From Acidimicrobiales bacterium (GTDB taxonomy: Bacteria > Actinomycetota > Acidimicrobiia > Acidimicrobiales > MedAcidi-G1): a stretch of DNA of 64,000 nt. The stretch is taken from contig JAQWTI010000012.1 in NCBI GenBank assembly GCA_029242745.1, positions 1 through 64,000 on the forward strand. Reading direction: 5' to 3'. Positions 46,046 through 55,700 of this stretch are shown piece by piece; position 1 is the stretch's first letter; every line of letters begins with the position of its first letter. The notes beneath the pieces are model-generated. The model was given only the letters and a program-made list of their open reading frames with translations. It ran no database searches and was not told where the DNA came from. The position numbers and the translations under genes were made by a program.

Positions 46046-47332
46046 TTAGTTCGTTGGTGGGTCCAGTAATTCGAGGCGGGCTAGCCACAGACCGGGAGCA
46101 TCGACTTCTGATGGGGTAGGTAGGCATTGAGCCCCCTCCCACAGTAAGGACAAACCCTTCTCTCCAGCTCGTTCCACGACACCAACCACAAACGCCGCAC
46201 CCCGATCGACTTGTTCTTGGGTCAGGTTTAGGCCAAGGATTCGCTCCACAAAACGATCCGCGTCGGTGGTGGTCACCCGCCGCCTGCGGACAGCTTCGGT
46301 GACTTGGTCGTACGAACGAATCAGTCCGTTACCGACAACATCCATCACATGGTCGACCACTCCGACTATTACGGCGACCAGGGCCTCAAGGAGGGGCAAC
46401 AACTCTTCCTGTTCCGACGAACGAACGGCACCCAGCACGGCCTCAGGATCCAGCGCACCCTGGAGACGAGCTAGGGCATCAGACCCAGCTAGCGAATCCA
46501 ACCCCTCTCCCCCAAGATCTAACCCCTCAAAGTCCAGTCCCAGTCGGCCCCCCAATTCAGAGGGGTCGTTGCGGAACGCCCCCGCATGCTGCACCAATAG
46601 GTTGCTGATGGTGTCGCGGATGTGAGGTACCCCGAGCACCGCATGGTGAGCAACCTCGTGGAGGCAGATCCAGAGCCGGAGGTCTTCAGGTGGAAGGCTC
46701 CAGTTGGTGCCGAATTCTTCAATGTTGGGTGCGACGATGAGCAGGGTGTCAGCGTCAGGTCCACCAGTGGGTCTTGGGATGGGCAGGTCATAGGTCCCTA
46801 GGCTGCGGAGGGCAAGACGGCCGACCATGGTGCCGGTGGTCATTCCAGCCATCATGGGGGCCATGGCGGCCATTAGCCCCGAGAGCCAGTTGAGAGTTTG
46901 CTCACTGTGGGGGTCACCAGTATCGATTCCCAGATCAAGGCCCTCGTAGTTGTCGACGAGGTCGGTAGGGAGTTGAGCCATCTTTGACAGGTATGGCCGG
47001 TACGCATCAACTGATGACGAAGCCCAGACGGTGCGGTTCACCGGTCGGACGGAGAGTTTTCCGGAGCGGGCCACGGTCAGTCCGGTCCGATCAGCTACTT
47101 GAAGTTCGGCTACCCGGACCAATGATTCGTATTCCATGCGGACTATCGGGTCGACATTGGGTTCGCTGCTTCCCTCAGAAGCGATGGCCATGGCGATCTG
47201 GCGCGCCGGGTCAGATCCCGGCTGGCTTACCTCAGGCTTACCCATACCAGATAGGTCTGTTCCTGGGAAAATGTCACCGAACGATTTTTGGAAGAGGACG
47301 AACGGGTCCTCTGTTGGATCCTCAGAGCTCAC
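46046..47332 (-). CDS. DUF2342 zinc-dependent metalloprotease
   Basis: 428 residues of an actinobacterial family also described as an F420-biosynthesis-associated protein. The active-site helix HEVAHH (LWICLHEVAHHAVLGVP, about 222-232) is the HExxH zinc site. An N-terminal acidic/flexible segment (MSSEDPTEDPFVLFQKSF) precedes it. The helical C-terminal part (about 290-400) is typical. The natural substrate is unknown. It is divergent from the epimerase gene by 60 nt. Confidence 0.85.
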   Translation of the reverse strand: MSSEDPTEDPFVLFQKSFGDIFPGTDLSGMGKPEVSQPGSDPARQIAMAIASEGSSEPNVDPIVRMEYESLVRVAELQVADRTGLTVARSGKLSVRPVNRTVWASSSVDAYRPYLSKMAQLPTDLVDNYEGLDLGIDTGDPHSEQTLNWLSGLMAAMAPMMAGMTTGTMVGRLALRSLGTYDLPIPRPTGGPDADTLLIVAPNIEEFGTNWSLPPEDLRLWICLHEVAHHAVLGVPHIRDTISNLLVQHAGAFRNDPSELGGRLGLDFEGLDLGGEGLDSLAGSDALARLQGALDPEAVLGAVRSSEQEELLPLLEALVAVIVGVVDHVMDVVGNGLIRSYDQVTEAVRRRRVTTTDADRFVERILGLNLTQEQVDRGAAFVVGVVERAGEKGLSLLWEGAQCLPTPSEVDAPGLWLARLELLDPPTN

Positions 47333-47392
47333 AAGGGCACTCTATGGGCATGATTTCCTTCGAGTACCCGCATTCACGATGATGGTTAAGTG

Positions 47393-48463
47393 ATGATTCG
47401 AGTCGTTGTTACCGGATCGACGGGTGCAGTCGGCAGAGAAACCTGTGTGGGCCTTGCTAAGGCGGGATATGAGGTTATTGGCTTAGATCGCCGGTCTAGT
47501 AACCCTCCGGCTATCGGAATCGACCTTCGAACGGTGGACCTGGCGGTGACAGACCTTCGGGCCCAACTAGAAGGGGTCGACGTGGTCGTGCACTTGGCCG
47601 CCGGGGTCACGGCTGGTGATTCGGGATCAGACCTTGGACGAGATCGCCTAGTTGTTGTCGAACGCCTTCTCGCCGCAGCGTCTACTTCTGGGGTAAAGCA
47701 CCTCGTCTTTCGGTCGTCAGCTCTGGTCTATGGCGCTTGGCCTGATAACCCGGTCCCATTAACCGAAGATGCACCGGTGCGTCCGTGCCCAGATTTTGCT
47801 TTCGCTGTCCATCGAGCCCGTATGGAGGAGTTAGCGACTGCTTGGGCTAATGAGTCTGCTGACAGGACCTTGACGGTATTGCGGAATGCAGTGACTGTCG
47901 CTGAGGAGAGGCCTGGTGGCTTGGCCACGGTGGTGGGTGCTGCAGCATCGATACGTAGCGATGAGGGTGAGCCGCTTGGGCAGTTTCTCCATTCTGACGA
48001 TTTGGCTTCTGCCGCCGTATGTGCTGTGCAGTCCCGTTACCACGGACCGTTGAACGTGGCACCCGACGGCTGGATCGGTGTAGAGGTTATGGCCGAGTTA
48101 GGTGGTCCCGGTCCTCGACTGCGTCTGCCTGGGCCGTTGGCCGCTTTGGTTACCCGAGTTCTTTGGAAGTTGGGCTTATCGCCGGCACCTCCTGGATTTT
48201 TCCCGTACTCGGTGCATCCGTGGGTAGTTGCTAATGATCGGATCCGTGGCCTCGGATGGGAGCCCACCCATTCGAACGAGGAGGCATACGTGGCCGGCCA
48301 CGAACCCGGCCTACTGGATCGTATGGATGCCCAGGACCGTCAACAGATCTCCCTTACTGTGGCGGGGGTACTGGTGCTCACCATGGGATGGTTATTGGTC
48401 CGTTTGGCCAAGCGCCCCCGGGAGTCGGGCCGAGCACCCTACGATGCGAAAGATGGTCCGTAA
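47393..48463 (+). CDS. NAD-dependent epimerase/dehydratase-like protein with C-terminal membrane helix
   Basis: 356 residues of the extended SDR fold. VTGSTGAVGRETCVGLAKAGYEV is the nucleotide-binding motif (VTGSTGAVGRET here), and VVHLAAGVTAGDSG and VFRSSALVYGAW follow. The catalytic YxxxK is replaced: the position reads FAVHR in DFAFAVHRARMEEL, so Tyr to Phe and Lys to Arg, implying an atypical or non-catalytic SDR. Residues about 315-340 (ISLTVAGVLVLTMGWLLVRLA) form a C-terminal membrane anchor. The start could be GTG 47390 or ATG 47393. The end overlaps moaE by 20 nt. Confidence 0.82.
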   Translation: MIRVVVTGSTGAVGRETCVGLAKAGYEVIGLDRRSSNPPAIGIDLRTVDLAVTDLRAQLEGVDVVVHLAAGVTAGDSGSDLGRDRLVVVERLLAAASTSGVKHLVFRSSALVYGAWPDNPVPLTEDAPVRPCPDFAFAVHRARMEELATAWANESADRTLTVLRNAVTVAEERPGGLATVVGAAASIRSDEGEPLGQFLHSDDLASAAVCAVQSRYHGPLNVAPDGWIGVEVMAELGGPGPRLRLPGPLAALVTRVLWKLGLSPAPPGFFPYSVHPWVVANDRIRGLGWEPTHSNEEAYVAGHEPGLLDRMDAQDRQQISLTVAGVLVLTMGWLLVRLAKRPRESGRAPYDAKDGP

Positions 48464-49067
48464 GACTCCCTTCGGTTCTCACGCCGATGAAGCTGTTGTC
48501 GCGGCTGGTACCAGTGGTGGGTTTGGGCCCAGCGACAGTGACAGTGAGACTTGGCTTGGGTTGTTCCCTGCCCCCCTGCCTATTGACGAGGTGACCCGGT
48601 GGATAGGGCGATCTGACTGTGGGGCTGTGGTGGTATTCCGGGGTGATGCGCGTAACCACGCTCAAGGACGTGTCGACGTCGCCGCACTGGAATATGAGGC
48701 CTATGAGTCTCAGGTGGTGCCGCGCCTAGGACGTCTAGCTGACGAGGCACGAAAACGTTGGCCAGACCTCGGTCGCATCGCCTTGATTCACCGTTCTGGT
48801 CTGCTGGCCATCGGGGATGCGGCAGTGATAGTGGCTGTGTCATCACCCCACCGGGAAACAGCATTTGAGGCCGGTCGTTGGTGTATTGACACACTGAAGG
48901 AAACCGTGCCGATCTGGAAGCGGGAGACCTGGGCCGGTGGTGAGCATTGGGGTGTCGACGCTCAGCATGTAGTCGATGTGCCCGAACTCGGAGTGGAAGC
49001 GGCGTTCTCCCAGGAATCAGATGCTGCAAACACGGTTCAGCAAACAGATTCGGAGTTGCCCCAGTGA
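48444..49067 (+). CDS. moaE: Molybdopterin synthase catalytic subunit-like protein
   Basis: 207 residues. MoaE transfers sulfur from MoaD to precursor Z. The core LEYEAYESQVVPRLGRLADEA and IALIHRSGLLAIGDAAVIVAVSSPHRETAFEA and DTLKETVPIWKRE (in pieces under 20 residues: IHRSGLLAIGDAAVIV) matches, and the catalytic Lys lies in the last. The ATG at 48444 is used; about 40 residues precede the usual beginning and look unstructured. No moaD is seen nearby. Stop overlaps the GTG of the next gene. Confidence 0.85.
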   Translation: MRKMVRKTPFGSHADEAVVAAGTSGGFGPSDSDSETWLGLFPAPLPIDEVTRWIGRSDCGAVVVFRGDARNHAQGRVDVAALEYEAYESQVVPRLGRLADEARKRWPDLGRIALIHRSGLLAIGDAAVIVAVSSPHRETAFEAGRWCIDTLKETVPIWKRETWAGGEHWGVDAQHVVDVPELGVEAAFSQESDAANTVQQTDSELPQ

Positions 49068-49375
49068 ATCCGGCCGTGCTTTTCTTAGTTGGTGGGGCTG
49101 CTCTAGCCGCAGCACTGTCCTCGGTTGTTTGGTTGTTCAGCCGCCCGAAGAGAGTGATCGAGGATCCAAATCAGGTGAGAGCAAATTTGCGGGCCCTTCG
49201 AGAAGGCGTCCGTGGAGGCTCTCCGCTCCCGAAGGTAGGCAATGGTGGCCCTGGTGGGATCAGGGTACTTGGGGCCGCTCCGGCTGAAGGTGAGTCGGTT
49301 AAGGACGAGACGTCCGAGGTGGGACTATCGGGCAACAGGCTTCCAAGAGCAGCCGGACCGGGTCAGTGCACCTGA
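49064..49375 (+). CDS. Small single-span membrane protein
   Basis: 103 residues. One hydrophobic segment (LFLVGGAALAAALSSVVWLF, about 6-25) then a basic, Gly/Pro-rich tail (RVIEDPNQVRANLRALREGV). I do not recognise it. The GTG overlaps the moaE stop (GTGA) and the TGA lies 1 nt before the mreB ATG, so it is part of the moaE-mreB unit. Confidence 0.6.
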   Translation: MNPAVLFLVGGAALAAALSSVVWLFSRPKRVIEDPNQVRANLRALREGVRGGSPLPKVGNGGPGGIRVLGAAPAEGESVKDETSEVGLSGNRLPRAAGPGQCT

Positions 49376-49376
49376 G

Positions 49377-50381
49377 ATGGCACGTGACTTGGCTATCGAT
49401 CTTGGTACGGCGAACACGCTTGTCTACGCGCGCGGCGAGGGGGTGGTGTTGGCTGAACCTTCGGTAATCGCAATCAACGAACGTTCGGGCGAGGTGCTTG
49501 CCATGGGAGACGAGGCTTGGCACATGATTGGCCGCACTCCCGAACACGTTGTGGCCAAGCGGCCGCTGCGGAAAGGTGCCATTACTGACTTTGAGGTAAC
49601 CCAGCGAATGGTGCGCCTATTGCTAGAACGAGTCGGTGTAAGTCGTTTCAACCGACCAAAGGTTCTGATCTGTGTTCCGTCAGCCATCACGGCGGTCGAG
49701 CGTAGGGCTGTCACGGAAGCAGCACGACGGGCTGGTGCGGCTGATGCCCAGTTGATTGAACAGCCGTTGGCTGCAGCAATCGGTGCCAATCTCCCGATCT
49801 CTGAACCCGTCGGCAACATGGTGGTGGATATCGGAGGCGGCACATCGGAGTCCGCCCTGCTGTCGCTTGGCGGCGTGGTTGCCCTCGAAGCCGTTCGGGT
49901 TGGGTCATTTGACATCGACGCTGCCATCCAGGCCTATATCCGTCGAGAGTACGGGCTAGCCATCGGGGAACGTACTGCTGAGGAGATCAAGTGGACAATC
50001 GGTTCTGCGGCACCGATGCCAGATGAGGGTCGAGCCGAGGTCAAGGGTCGAGAGTTGATGAGTGGACTGCCCAAGACAGTTGTGCTGACCCCGTTGGAAA
50101 TCCGTCGGGCTATCGAGGAGCCGGTAGCGGCCATGGTTGAGTCGGTGGTGCAGTGTCTAGCTCAGGCGCCACCTGAGCTGGCCCAAGACCTGATGGCTCA
50201 CGGCATCTGTTTGGTGGGTGGCGGCAGCTTGCTCAGTGGCCTCGACGTGCGGATCGCAGAGGAAGTTGGGGTTCCGGTAGTCCCCGTTGAGACACCGATG
50301 GAGTGTGTGGTGCTGGGTGCCGGGCATTGCATTGAATCGTTCGAGGCCATGCGAGTGATGTTTATGGAAGGCCGGCGCTAG
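49377..50381 (+). CDS. mreB: MreB-like rod-shape actin homologue
   Basis: 334 residues of the actin fold. DLAIDLGTANTLVYARGEGVVL is phosphate-1, VVDIGGGTSESALLSLGG is phosphate-2, and CLVGGGSLLSGLDVRI the adenosine motif, each as expected for MreB. It would organise peptidoglycan synthesis along the side wall. The usual mreCD genes do not follow. The ATG at 49377 begins at the conserved MARDLAIDLG; an earlier frame from 49242 overlaps the small gene. Confidence 0.93.
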   Translation: MARDLAIDLGTANTLVYARGEGVVLAEPSVIAINERSGEVLAMGDEAWHMIGRTPEHVVAKRPLRKGAITDFEVTQRMVRLLLERVGVSRFNRPKVLICVPSAITAVERRAVTEAARRAGAADAQLIEQPLAAAIGANLPISEPVGNMVVDIGGGTSESALLSLGGVVALEAVRVGSFDIDAAIQAYIRREYGLAIGERTAEEIKWTIGSAAPMPDEGRAEVKGRELMSGLPKTVVLTPLEIRRAIEEPVAAMVESVVQCLAQAPPELAQDLMAHGICLVGGGSLLSGLDVRIAEEVGVPVVPVETPMECVVLGAGHCIESFEAMRVMFMEGRR

Positions 50382-50421
50382 TGGGTCTCCTACTATCAGA
50401 GTTTGTCGTCACTCGGGTTTG

Positions 50422-51177
50422 TCATTGGGGGCTCTGATCTACCCCCAGTAGGTCTTCGGCGGCTTGACGGACTTGCCAGTCCCGGTCATCGAGTGCTTTT
50501 GTTAGCGCTGCTTCGACATCTCTACCCTCAAAAGCTGCGAGAGCCAGTACCGCCCGCCGACGAATGGTGGCTCGCTGGTCAAGGCCAGCTAGTACTGCTG
50601 CCAGCCCTGATACATGACCCAGCGCCCCCAAGGCAGCCACCGCGGCCTCACGACACAGTGGGTCTTCGTGGCCAGGGTTGCTGGGACCGGTGCCGGCCAC
50701 AGCGACCACCGGGTCGATGAAGACCTCTGCTAGATCGGGGTTTTCACCGGCCGCCCAGCAGGCCATCTCGACAACTGTGGGGTCGGGGTCCGTTAGAAGG
50801 GTGGGAAGTTGTTTGGCAGCTACACCGACAACTTCATCGGCATTAATCATCGGGTCACCCAAGATCTCGATTGCCCGGCGCCGCACAGCCGGATCAGAAT
50901 CCATAAGCCCGATAGCCAACTGGGTGGCCAGTTCCTCTGCAGATAGTGCAAGTGGGGTGCGGCCGATACGGGCGAGAGCCCCGAGGGCAGCGGAGCGGAC
51001 AACTGATGATGGGTCGGCTGCTAGGGAACGTGCCGTATCAAGATCAGAAGTATGTCCCGCCATCACTGCTCGTCGACGTCGTTCAGCTACTTCGTATGTC
51101 GGTGGAGGATCTGGATGGACGTGCCGATTTCCTGGTAGATCGGTTCCTTCTTGGGGCTCAGAGGTCGTGTCGGTCAT
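50422..51177 (-). CDS. HEAT-repeat protein
   Basis: 251 residues made of repeated helix pairs of the HEAT/PBS lyase type, e.g. DPSSVVRSAALGALARIG, DSDPAVRRRAIEILGD, DPDPTVVEMACWAAGE, DPLCREAAVAALGALG, DQRATIRRRAVLALAAFEG and DRDWQVRQAAEDLLG. Each has the D-x-[AV]-V-R-x-x-A-x-x-[AL]-[LA]-x-x-[IL]-G core. Such proteins scaffold other proteins; the partner is unknown. The N-terminus (1-40) is Pro/Arg-rich. It is 13 nt after the small membrane-protein gene on this strand. Confidence 0.85.
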   Translation of the reverse strand: MTDTTSEPQEGTDLPGNRHVHPDPPPTYEVAERRRRAVMAGHTSDLDTARSLAADPSSVVRSAALGALARIGRTPLALSAEELATQLAIGLMDSDPAVRRRAIEILGDPMINADEVVGVAAKQLPTLLTDPDPTVVEMACWAAGENPDLAEVFIDPVVAVAGTGPSNPGHEDPLCREAAVAALGALGHVSGLAAVLAGLDQRATIRRRAVLALAAFEGRDVEAALTKALDDRDWQVRQAAEDLLGVDQSPQ

Positions 51178-51190
51178 TGAGCAGGCCCAG

Positions 51191-51484
51191 TTAGCCGATG
51201 GCCTGTTCGATTAGAAACCCTGAGAGGAAGAGAAACACGCCGATAGCCGTGGCCACCGCTATTCCGCCGAATATCACGAATGTTGCGAGGAGAACTAACG
51301 ATCGGAGTCGCTGCCACCAACGTATTTGGGCTTTTTTGCCAGTGACTACGCGTCTGGGAGGCTGGAACCAAATTCCGAGGCGCGCCCCTGGGCCCCAGCG
51401 TCTGTCCGTTGCGTATTCCAAGTCACCTGACGGTGGCAGTGGCTTGCTCCTCGTGAAGACTCGAGTTAGTGGCCGATGCTCCAT
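51191..51484 (-). CDS. Small membrane protein
   Basis: 97 residues. A cytoplasmic basic half (residues 1-60, with RRVVTGKKAQIRWWQRLRSL) and a long hydrophobic C-terminal segment (LVLLATFVIFGGIAVATAIGVFLFLSGFLI, about 63-92) that may span once or twice. Not recognised. A strong AGGAGGG lies before the ATG at 51484. It is the first of a two-gene unit with the HEAT protein and is divergent from the Lon-like gene. Confidence 0.6.
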   Translation of the reverse strand: MEHRPLTRVFTRSKPLPPSGDLEYATDRRWGPGARLGIWFQPPRRVVTGKKAQIRWWQRLRSLVLLATFVIFGGIAVATAIGVFLFLSGFLIEQAIG

Positions 51485-51553
51485 TAGTTCACCCTCCTAT
51501 GACGTGGGCTACACCTGTTGGATACTGCGGCTTGCGTGGCAGGCTGGACATCC

Positions 51554-52642
51554 ATGGAGGAGAACTTACCGGCGGGCGACCCGGCGGACCGGCCAGTTGG
51601 TTCCTCGGCGCGCAGTGCGTCACAGCGACTCTGGGGTGCACTGTTCTTGTTGTTGGTGGGGGCGGCACTTCTAGCAACGTTTGTGCGGGTTCCTTATTTT
51701 GTGTTCCGGCCTGGCTCGGTTCAACCGCTCAGCACCAAGGTGTCTGTCACCACTGGTGAACGATTTAATGCCGTGGGCGAGATCTACTTCACGACGGTCC
51801 GACAAGACGCCACGGTGAACGGTTGGGAATGGCTAGAGGCCCGGATGAGACCGTCACTGGCTCTTATTGAGGAAGATCAGATTCTTGGTGGTCGAAGCCG
51901 AGATGAGAACCGTGCGTTCAATATTCAACTGATGCGGGTCTCGAAGTCCACGGCGGTGGCCGTGGCGCTCCGTTACCTGGGTATAGACCCGTTTCGATCC
52001 ACTGGCGTAGGTCTTGCCGAGGTCGTCGGCCCATCAAACGGGCTACTAACCACCGACGATGTGATCTTGACCGTTGATGGCGAACCTGTATTTGAGGCCA
52101 TGGAACTAGTCGATGCAATCAGGGGCCGGGGTCCGGGAGACATAGTGAACTTGGTGGTGGAGCCGGTCAGGGGTGGAACTGAGCGGAGAGTTTCAGTTGT
52201 TCTCGGAGAGCGAGAAGATGACCCCGAAGTTGGATTTCTTGGGGTGGTTCCTCAGACCCGATGGGAAGATGTTGCTGATCTTCCGGTCGATATTCTGGTA
52301 AATACCGGCCAAGTAGGTGGAAATTCAGCCGGCTTGGCGCTGACGTTGTCGATACTGGACCTTGTGACCCCGGGTGAGTTGACCGGTGGGCTTCAGGTGG
52401 CAACTACCGGGACCATCGACCCGGCAGGCATGGTCGGTCCGATTGGAGGAATCGTCCAGAAGGTGGTGGCGGCTCGTGATGGCGGTATGAACCTCATGTT
52501 GGTTCCGGTCGACGAGGTCAGTGAAGCTCGTAACCACGCTGGTTCCATGGCTATAGAGGGTGTATTGAATTTAGAAGATGCGTTGGCGGTCCTGGCCCGT
52601 TACGGCGGTCAAACGCTGGACCTGCGCCTTCCCACTGAGTGA
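51554..52642 (+). CDS. Lon-like membrane-anchored PDZ serine protease (YlbL type)
   Basis: 362 residues. One N-terminal membrane helix (LWGALFLLLVGAALLATFV), a PDZ-like domain (about 150-220, GVGLAEVVGPSNGLLTTDDVILTVDGEPV) and a Lon S16 proteolytic domain with the Ser-Lys dyad: Ser258 in VGGNSAGLALTLSIL and Lys303 in GIVQKVVAARDGG. The active site faces outside. Such proteases occur in many Gram-positive bacteria. The ATG at 51554 is preferred over 51518. Confidence 0.88.
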   Translation: MEENLPAGDPADRPVGSSARSASQRLWGALFLLLVGAALLATFVRVPYFVFRPGSVQPLSTKVSVTTGERFNAVGEIYFTTVRQDATVNGWEWLEARMRPSLALIEEDQILGGRSRDENRAFNIQLMRVSKSTAVAVALRYLGIDPFRSTGVGLAEVVGPSNGLLTTDDVILTVDGEPVFEAMELVDAIRGRGPGDIVNLVVEPVRGGTERRVSVVLGEREDDPEVGFLGVVPQTRWEDVADLPVDILVNTGQVGGNSAGLALTLSILDLVTPGELTGGLQVATTGTIDPAGMVGPIGGIVQKVVAARDGGMNLMLVPVDEVSEARNHAGSMAIEGVLNLEDALAVLARYGGQTLDLRLPTE

Positions 52643-52707
52643 CGGGGAACCATCCGCTGGCCGTTATGAGCTTGAATGCGAAGTGGGTTGGCAGGTCATC
52701 TCAGTCG

Positions 52708-52713
52708 TAGGCT
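52708..52713 (+). promoter_or_regulatory. -10 box (TAGGCT) before the UPF0182 gene
   Basis: TAGGCT ends 6 nt before the ATG at 52720 with no Shine-Dalgarno between, the leaderless-type layout. Confidence 0.35.
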
Positions 52714-52719
52714 CTGGTA

Positions 52720-55700
52720 ATGCGCCCTGAAGACGCCCCTCCACCCAGTTCACGCCCTTTTCCTCGGCCTTTTCGTCGGTCTGGCCGGTCGATGAAGTTT
52801 CGGATGATTGCTGGGATAGTCGTCTCAGTTGCCATCGTATTAATGCTCTCACTTCGGGGTATAGCTGGATTTTGGACCGACTACTTATGGTTCGATGCGC
52901 TCGGCCACAAGGACGTCTTTGTGTCAGTATTTGGAGCCCAAGTGGTCTTGGTGACTCTGTTTACCCTCCTCTTTTTTGGGATCTTGTTCACCAATCTGAC
53001 AGTTGCTGACCGCTTGGCACCCCCCATTCGTCCACCCGGCCCCGAAGAGGACCTACTCCGGGGCTATCACCTGTTGGTTGGTCGTCGTCGTTGGTTGGTG
53101 CGCTTCGTGCTATCGGCACTATTTGCCTTGGTGGCAGGTTTCGGTGTGAGTGGTCGATGGGAAGAGTGGCTGCTGTTTACCAACGGGATGGATTTTGGTG
53201 TCGTTGATGCCCAGTTCGGTCGCGACATCGGCTTCTATGTGTTTCGACTGCCGTTCTTGTCCTTTGTGGTGGGGTGGCTTTTTGCCACGCTGATGGTGGC
53301 ACTGTTTGTCACCACGCTGTTTCATTACATCAATGGTGGAATCCGGTTGCAGACGACCGGTGAACGAGTCCAGCCTGCCGTCAAGGCCCACCTGTCGGTG
53401 CTGCTCGGTCTCATTGCCCTAGTTAGGGCCGGGGATTACTGGCTGGCTCGCTTCGAGTTGACTACCTCGGACCGTGGCGCAGTAGACGGTGCGACTTACA
53501 CCGATGTGAAGGCTCAACTCCCAGTTATCAATCTGCTTATCCTTATTTCTCTTTTCGCAGTGACGCTGCTCATTCTGAATATCCGTCGGCGGGGCTGGGT
53601 GCTCCCCACCTTGGCCGTTGGCCTTTGGGCGTTCGTGGCGCTTGTGATGGGCAATATCTACCCGGCTGTTATCCAGAGTCTTCGTGTGCAGCCAGCCGAG
53701 TCCGAAAAGGAGGCGCCTTACATCGAGCGCAACATCTCGGCAACCCGAGTGGCCTACGGACTTGATGCCATTGCCGAGGTGCAACTTACCGACTTCGATA
53801 ACCAGGTCACAGCAAGTGACCTCTTGGCCAATAGGGGGACTGTGCGCAACATCCGCACGCTGGATCCACTTGTGGTGCAGGGTACGTTCGACCGGCTACA
53901 GGGTGAGCGTGAGTTCTATGCCTTCACCGATGCAATGGACACGGACCGGTACACGATTGACGGTGAGACGACTCAGGTGCTGCTTGGTACCCGTGAGTTG
54001 GAGTTAAACCAGACTCGGTCCTGGGAAAACCAACACGTAGCGTTCACTCACGGCTACGGCGTGGCTATGGCTCCTGTGAGCCGGGTGAAGGGCTCAGGCG
54101 ACCCAGACTTCTTAGTAGGCGACTTGCCGGTGTCAATCGATCCGTCTGTAGAGGTGACGCTGGACCGGCCACAGATATATGTCGGTGAGGGCCTGGATGG
54201 TTACGCAGTGGTGGGGGCGAGTCGCGACGAGGTCGACTTCACTGACGAGAATCAGGAAACTCAGGCCATTAGGTACGCCGACATCGGCGGCGATGGCGGT
54301 GTAGCCATGGGTTCCTTTGTTCGGAAGGTGGCTTTCGCTCTTAGGTTTGGGGAGTTGGAGCCCCTGATCTCCAACTTCATCACTGATGAGTCTCGTGTGT
54401 TCTATGTCCGAGATGTACGAGATCGGGTTGAGAAGTTAGCGCCATTCCTGCACTTCGACGCTGACCCATACCCGGTGTTAATCGATGGCCGGATCGTCTA
54501 CGTGGTAGATGGCTACACGACTACCGATCGCTACCCCTATGCCCAACAGGCTTCGGTGGGGGAGTTGCCTCGCTCCAGTGGACTACGACACGACTTGAAC
54601 TACGTGCGCAACTCGGTGAAAGCCACCGTAGATGCGTTTACTGGTGAGGTTATTTTATACGTGACTGATGAGACTGACCCATTGGTGGCAGCGTTCTCAG
54701 CAGCCTTCGACGGTCTATTTACTCCGATATCGGCTATGCCGCCCGGACTTACTAAACACCTGCGCTACGCCGAGGACCTTTTCCGACTGCAATCGGAAAT
54801 GTGGGGTGCCTATCACGTGGATGACACGGAGAACTTCTATCAGCGTGCCTCGGAGTGGGCGGTATCCCAGGACCCGGGTCGAACTGGGGAGGGTGCAGGA
54901 AATGTTGTGCTAGTTGACGAGCAGGGCTTCCAGATTGGGGTCCGGAACCGTCGTATGTCGCCCTACCGGATGATGATGGCGCTGCCTGAAGGTGAAGGTT
55001 CTTCTGCGGTCTTGCAATCTGGGGAGGAAGCAGAGTTCGTGATCATGCGAGCCTTTGTGCCGCTAGACGAGGATGATGCCCGTAAAGAACTTGCTGCTTT
55101 TATCGTGGGTCGGAGCGACGGGGATCATCTGGGTGAGTTGGTGGTGTACCGACCACCGTCATCTAATTTTGATGGCCCCGCACTCGCTGAAGAACGTATT
55201 CGTAATGATGAGGCAGTAGCCAGCCTCCAAACACTGCTAAGCCAGCGAGGATCGTCGGTGTTGTTTGGAGAGTTGTTGTTAGTGCCTGTTGAGAATTCGA
55301 TCCTGTACGTCCGGCCGCTGTATGTGCAGGCTGAGGGTGACAGTACGGTCCCAGAACTCGAGCGAGTAATCGTATCGGTCGGTGAGAAAGTGGTTATGGC
55401 CAATTCTCTTCAAGAGGCTCTTCAGGAACTGGTTGGTCAGACGCTAGATGACTTGTTCCGGGGTTTCTCGACTGGTGCTGACGGGAGTACTGCAGCTAGT
55501 GACGGGACTTCCAGTTCAGTAGACGATGGTGAAGGTTCGGGAGTTGTCGTGGCTGATGTCGGGACTCCGCTTCCTGACGACCTTGCCCAATTGGTAGCTG
55601 AGTTCGTTCAACTTCAGGCGGCTTCTGCTGCTGCGTTGTCCGAGAATCCGGCCGATTGGGCAGAGTTTGGGCTTATTCAGGCTCGGATGCAGGAACTAAT

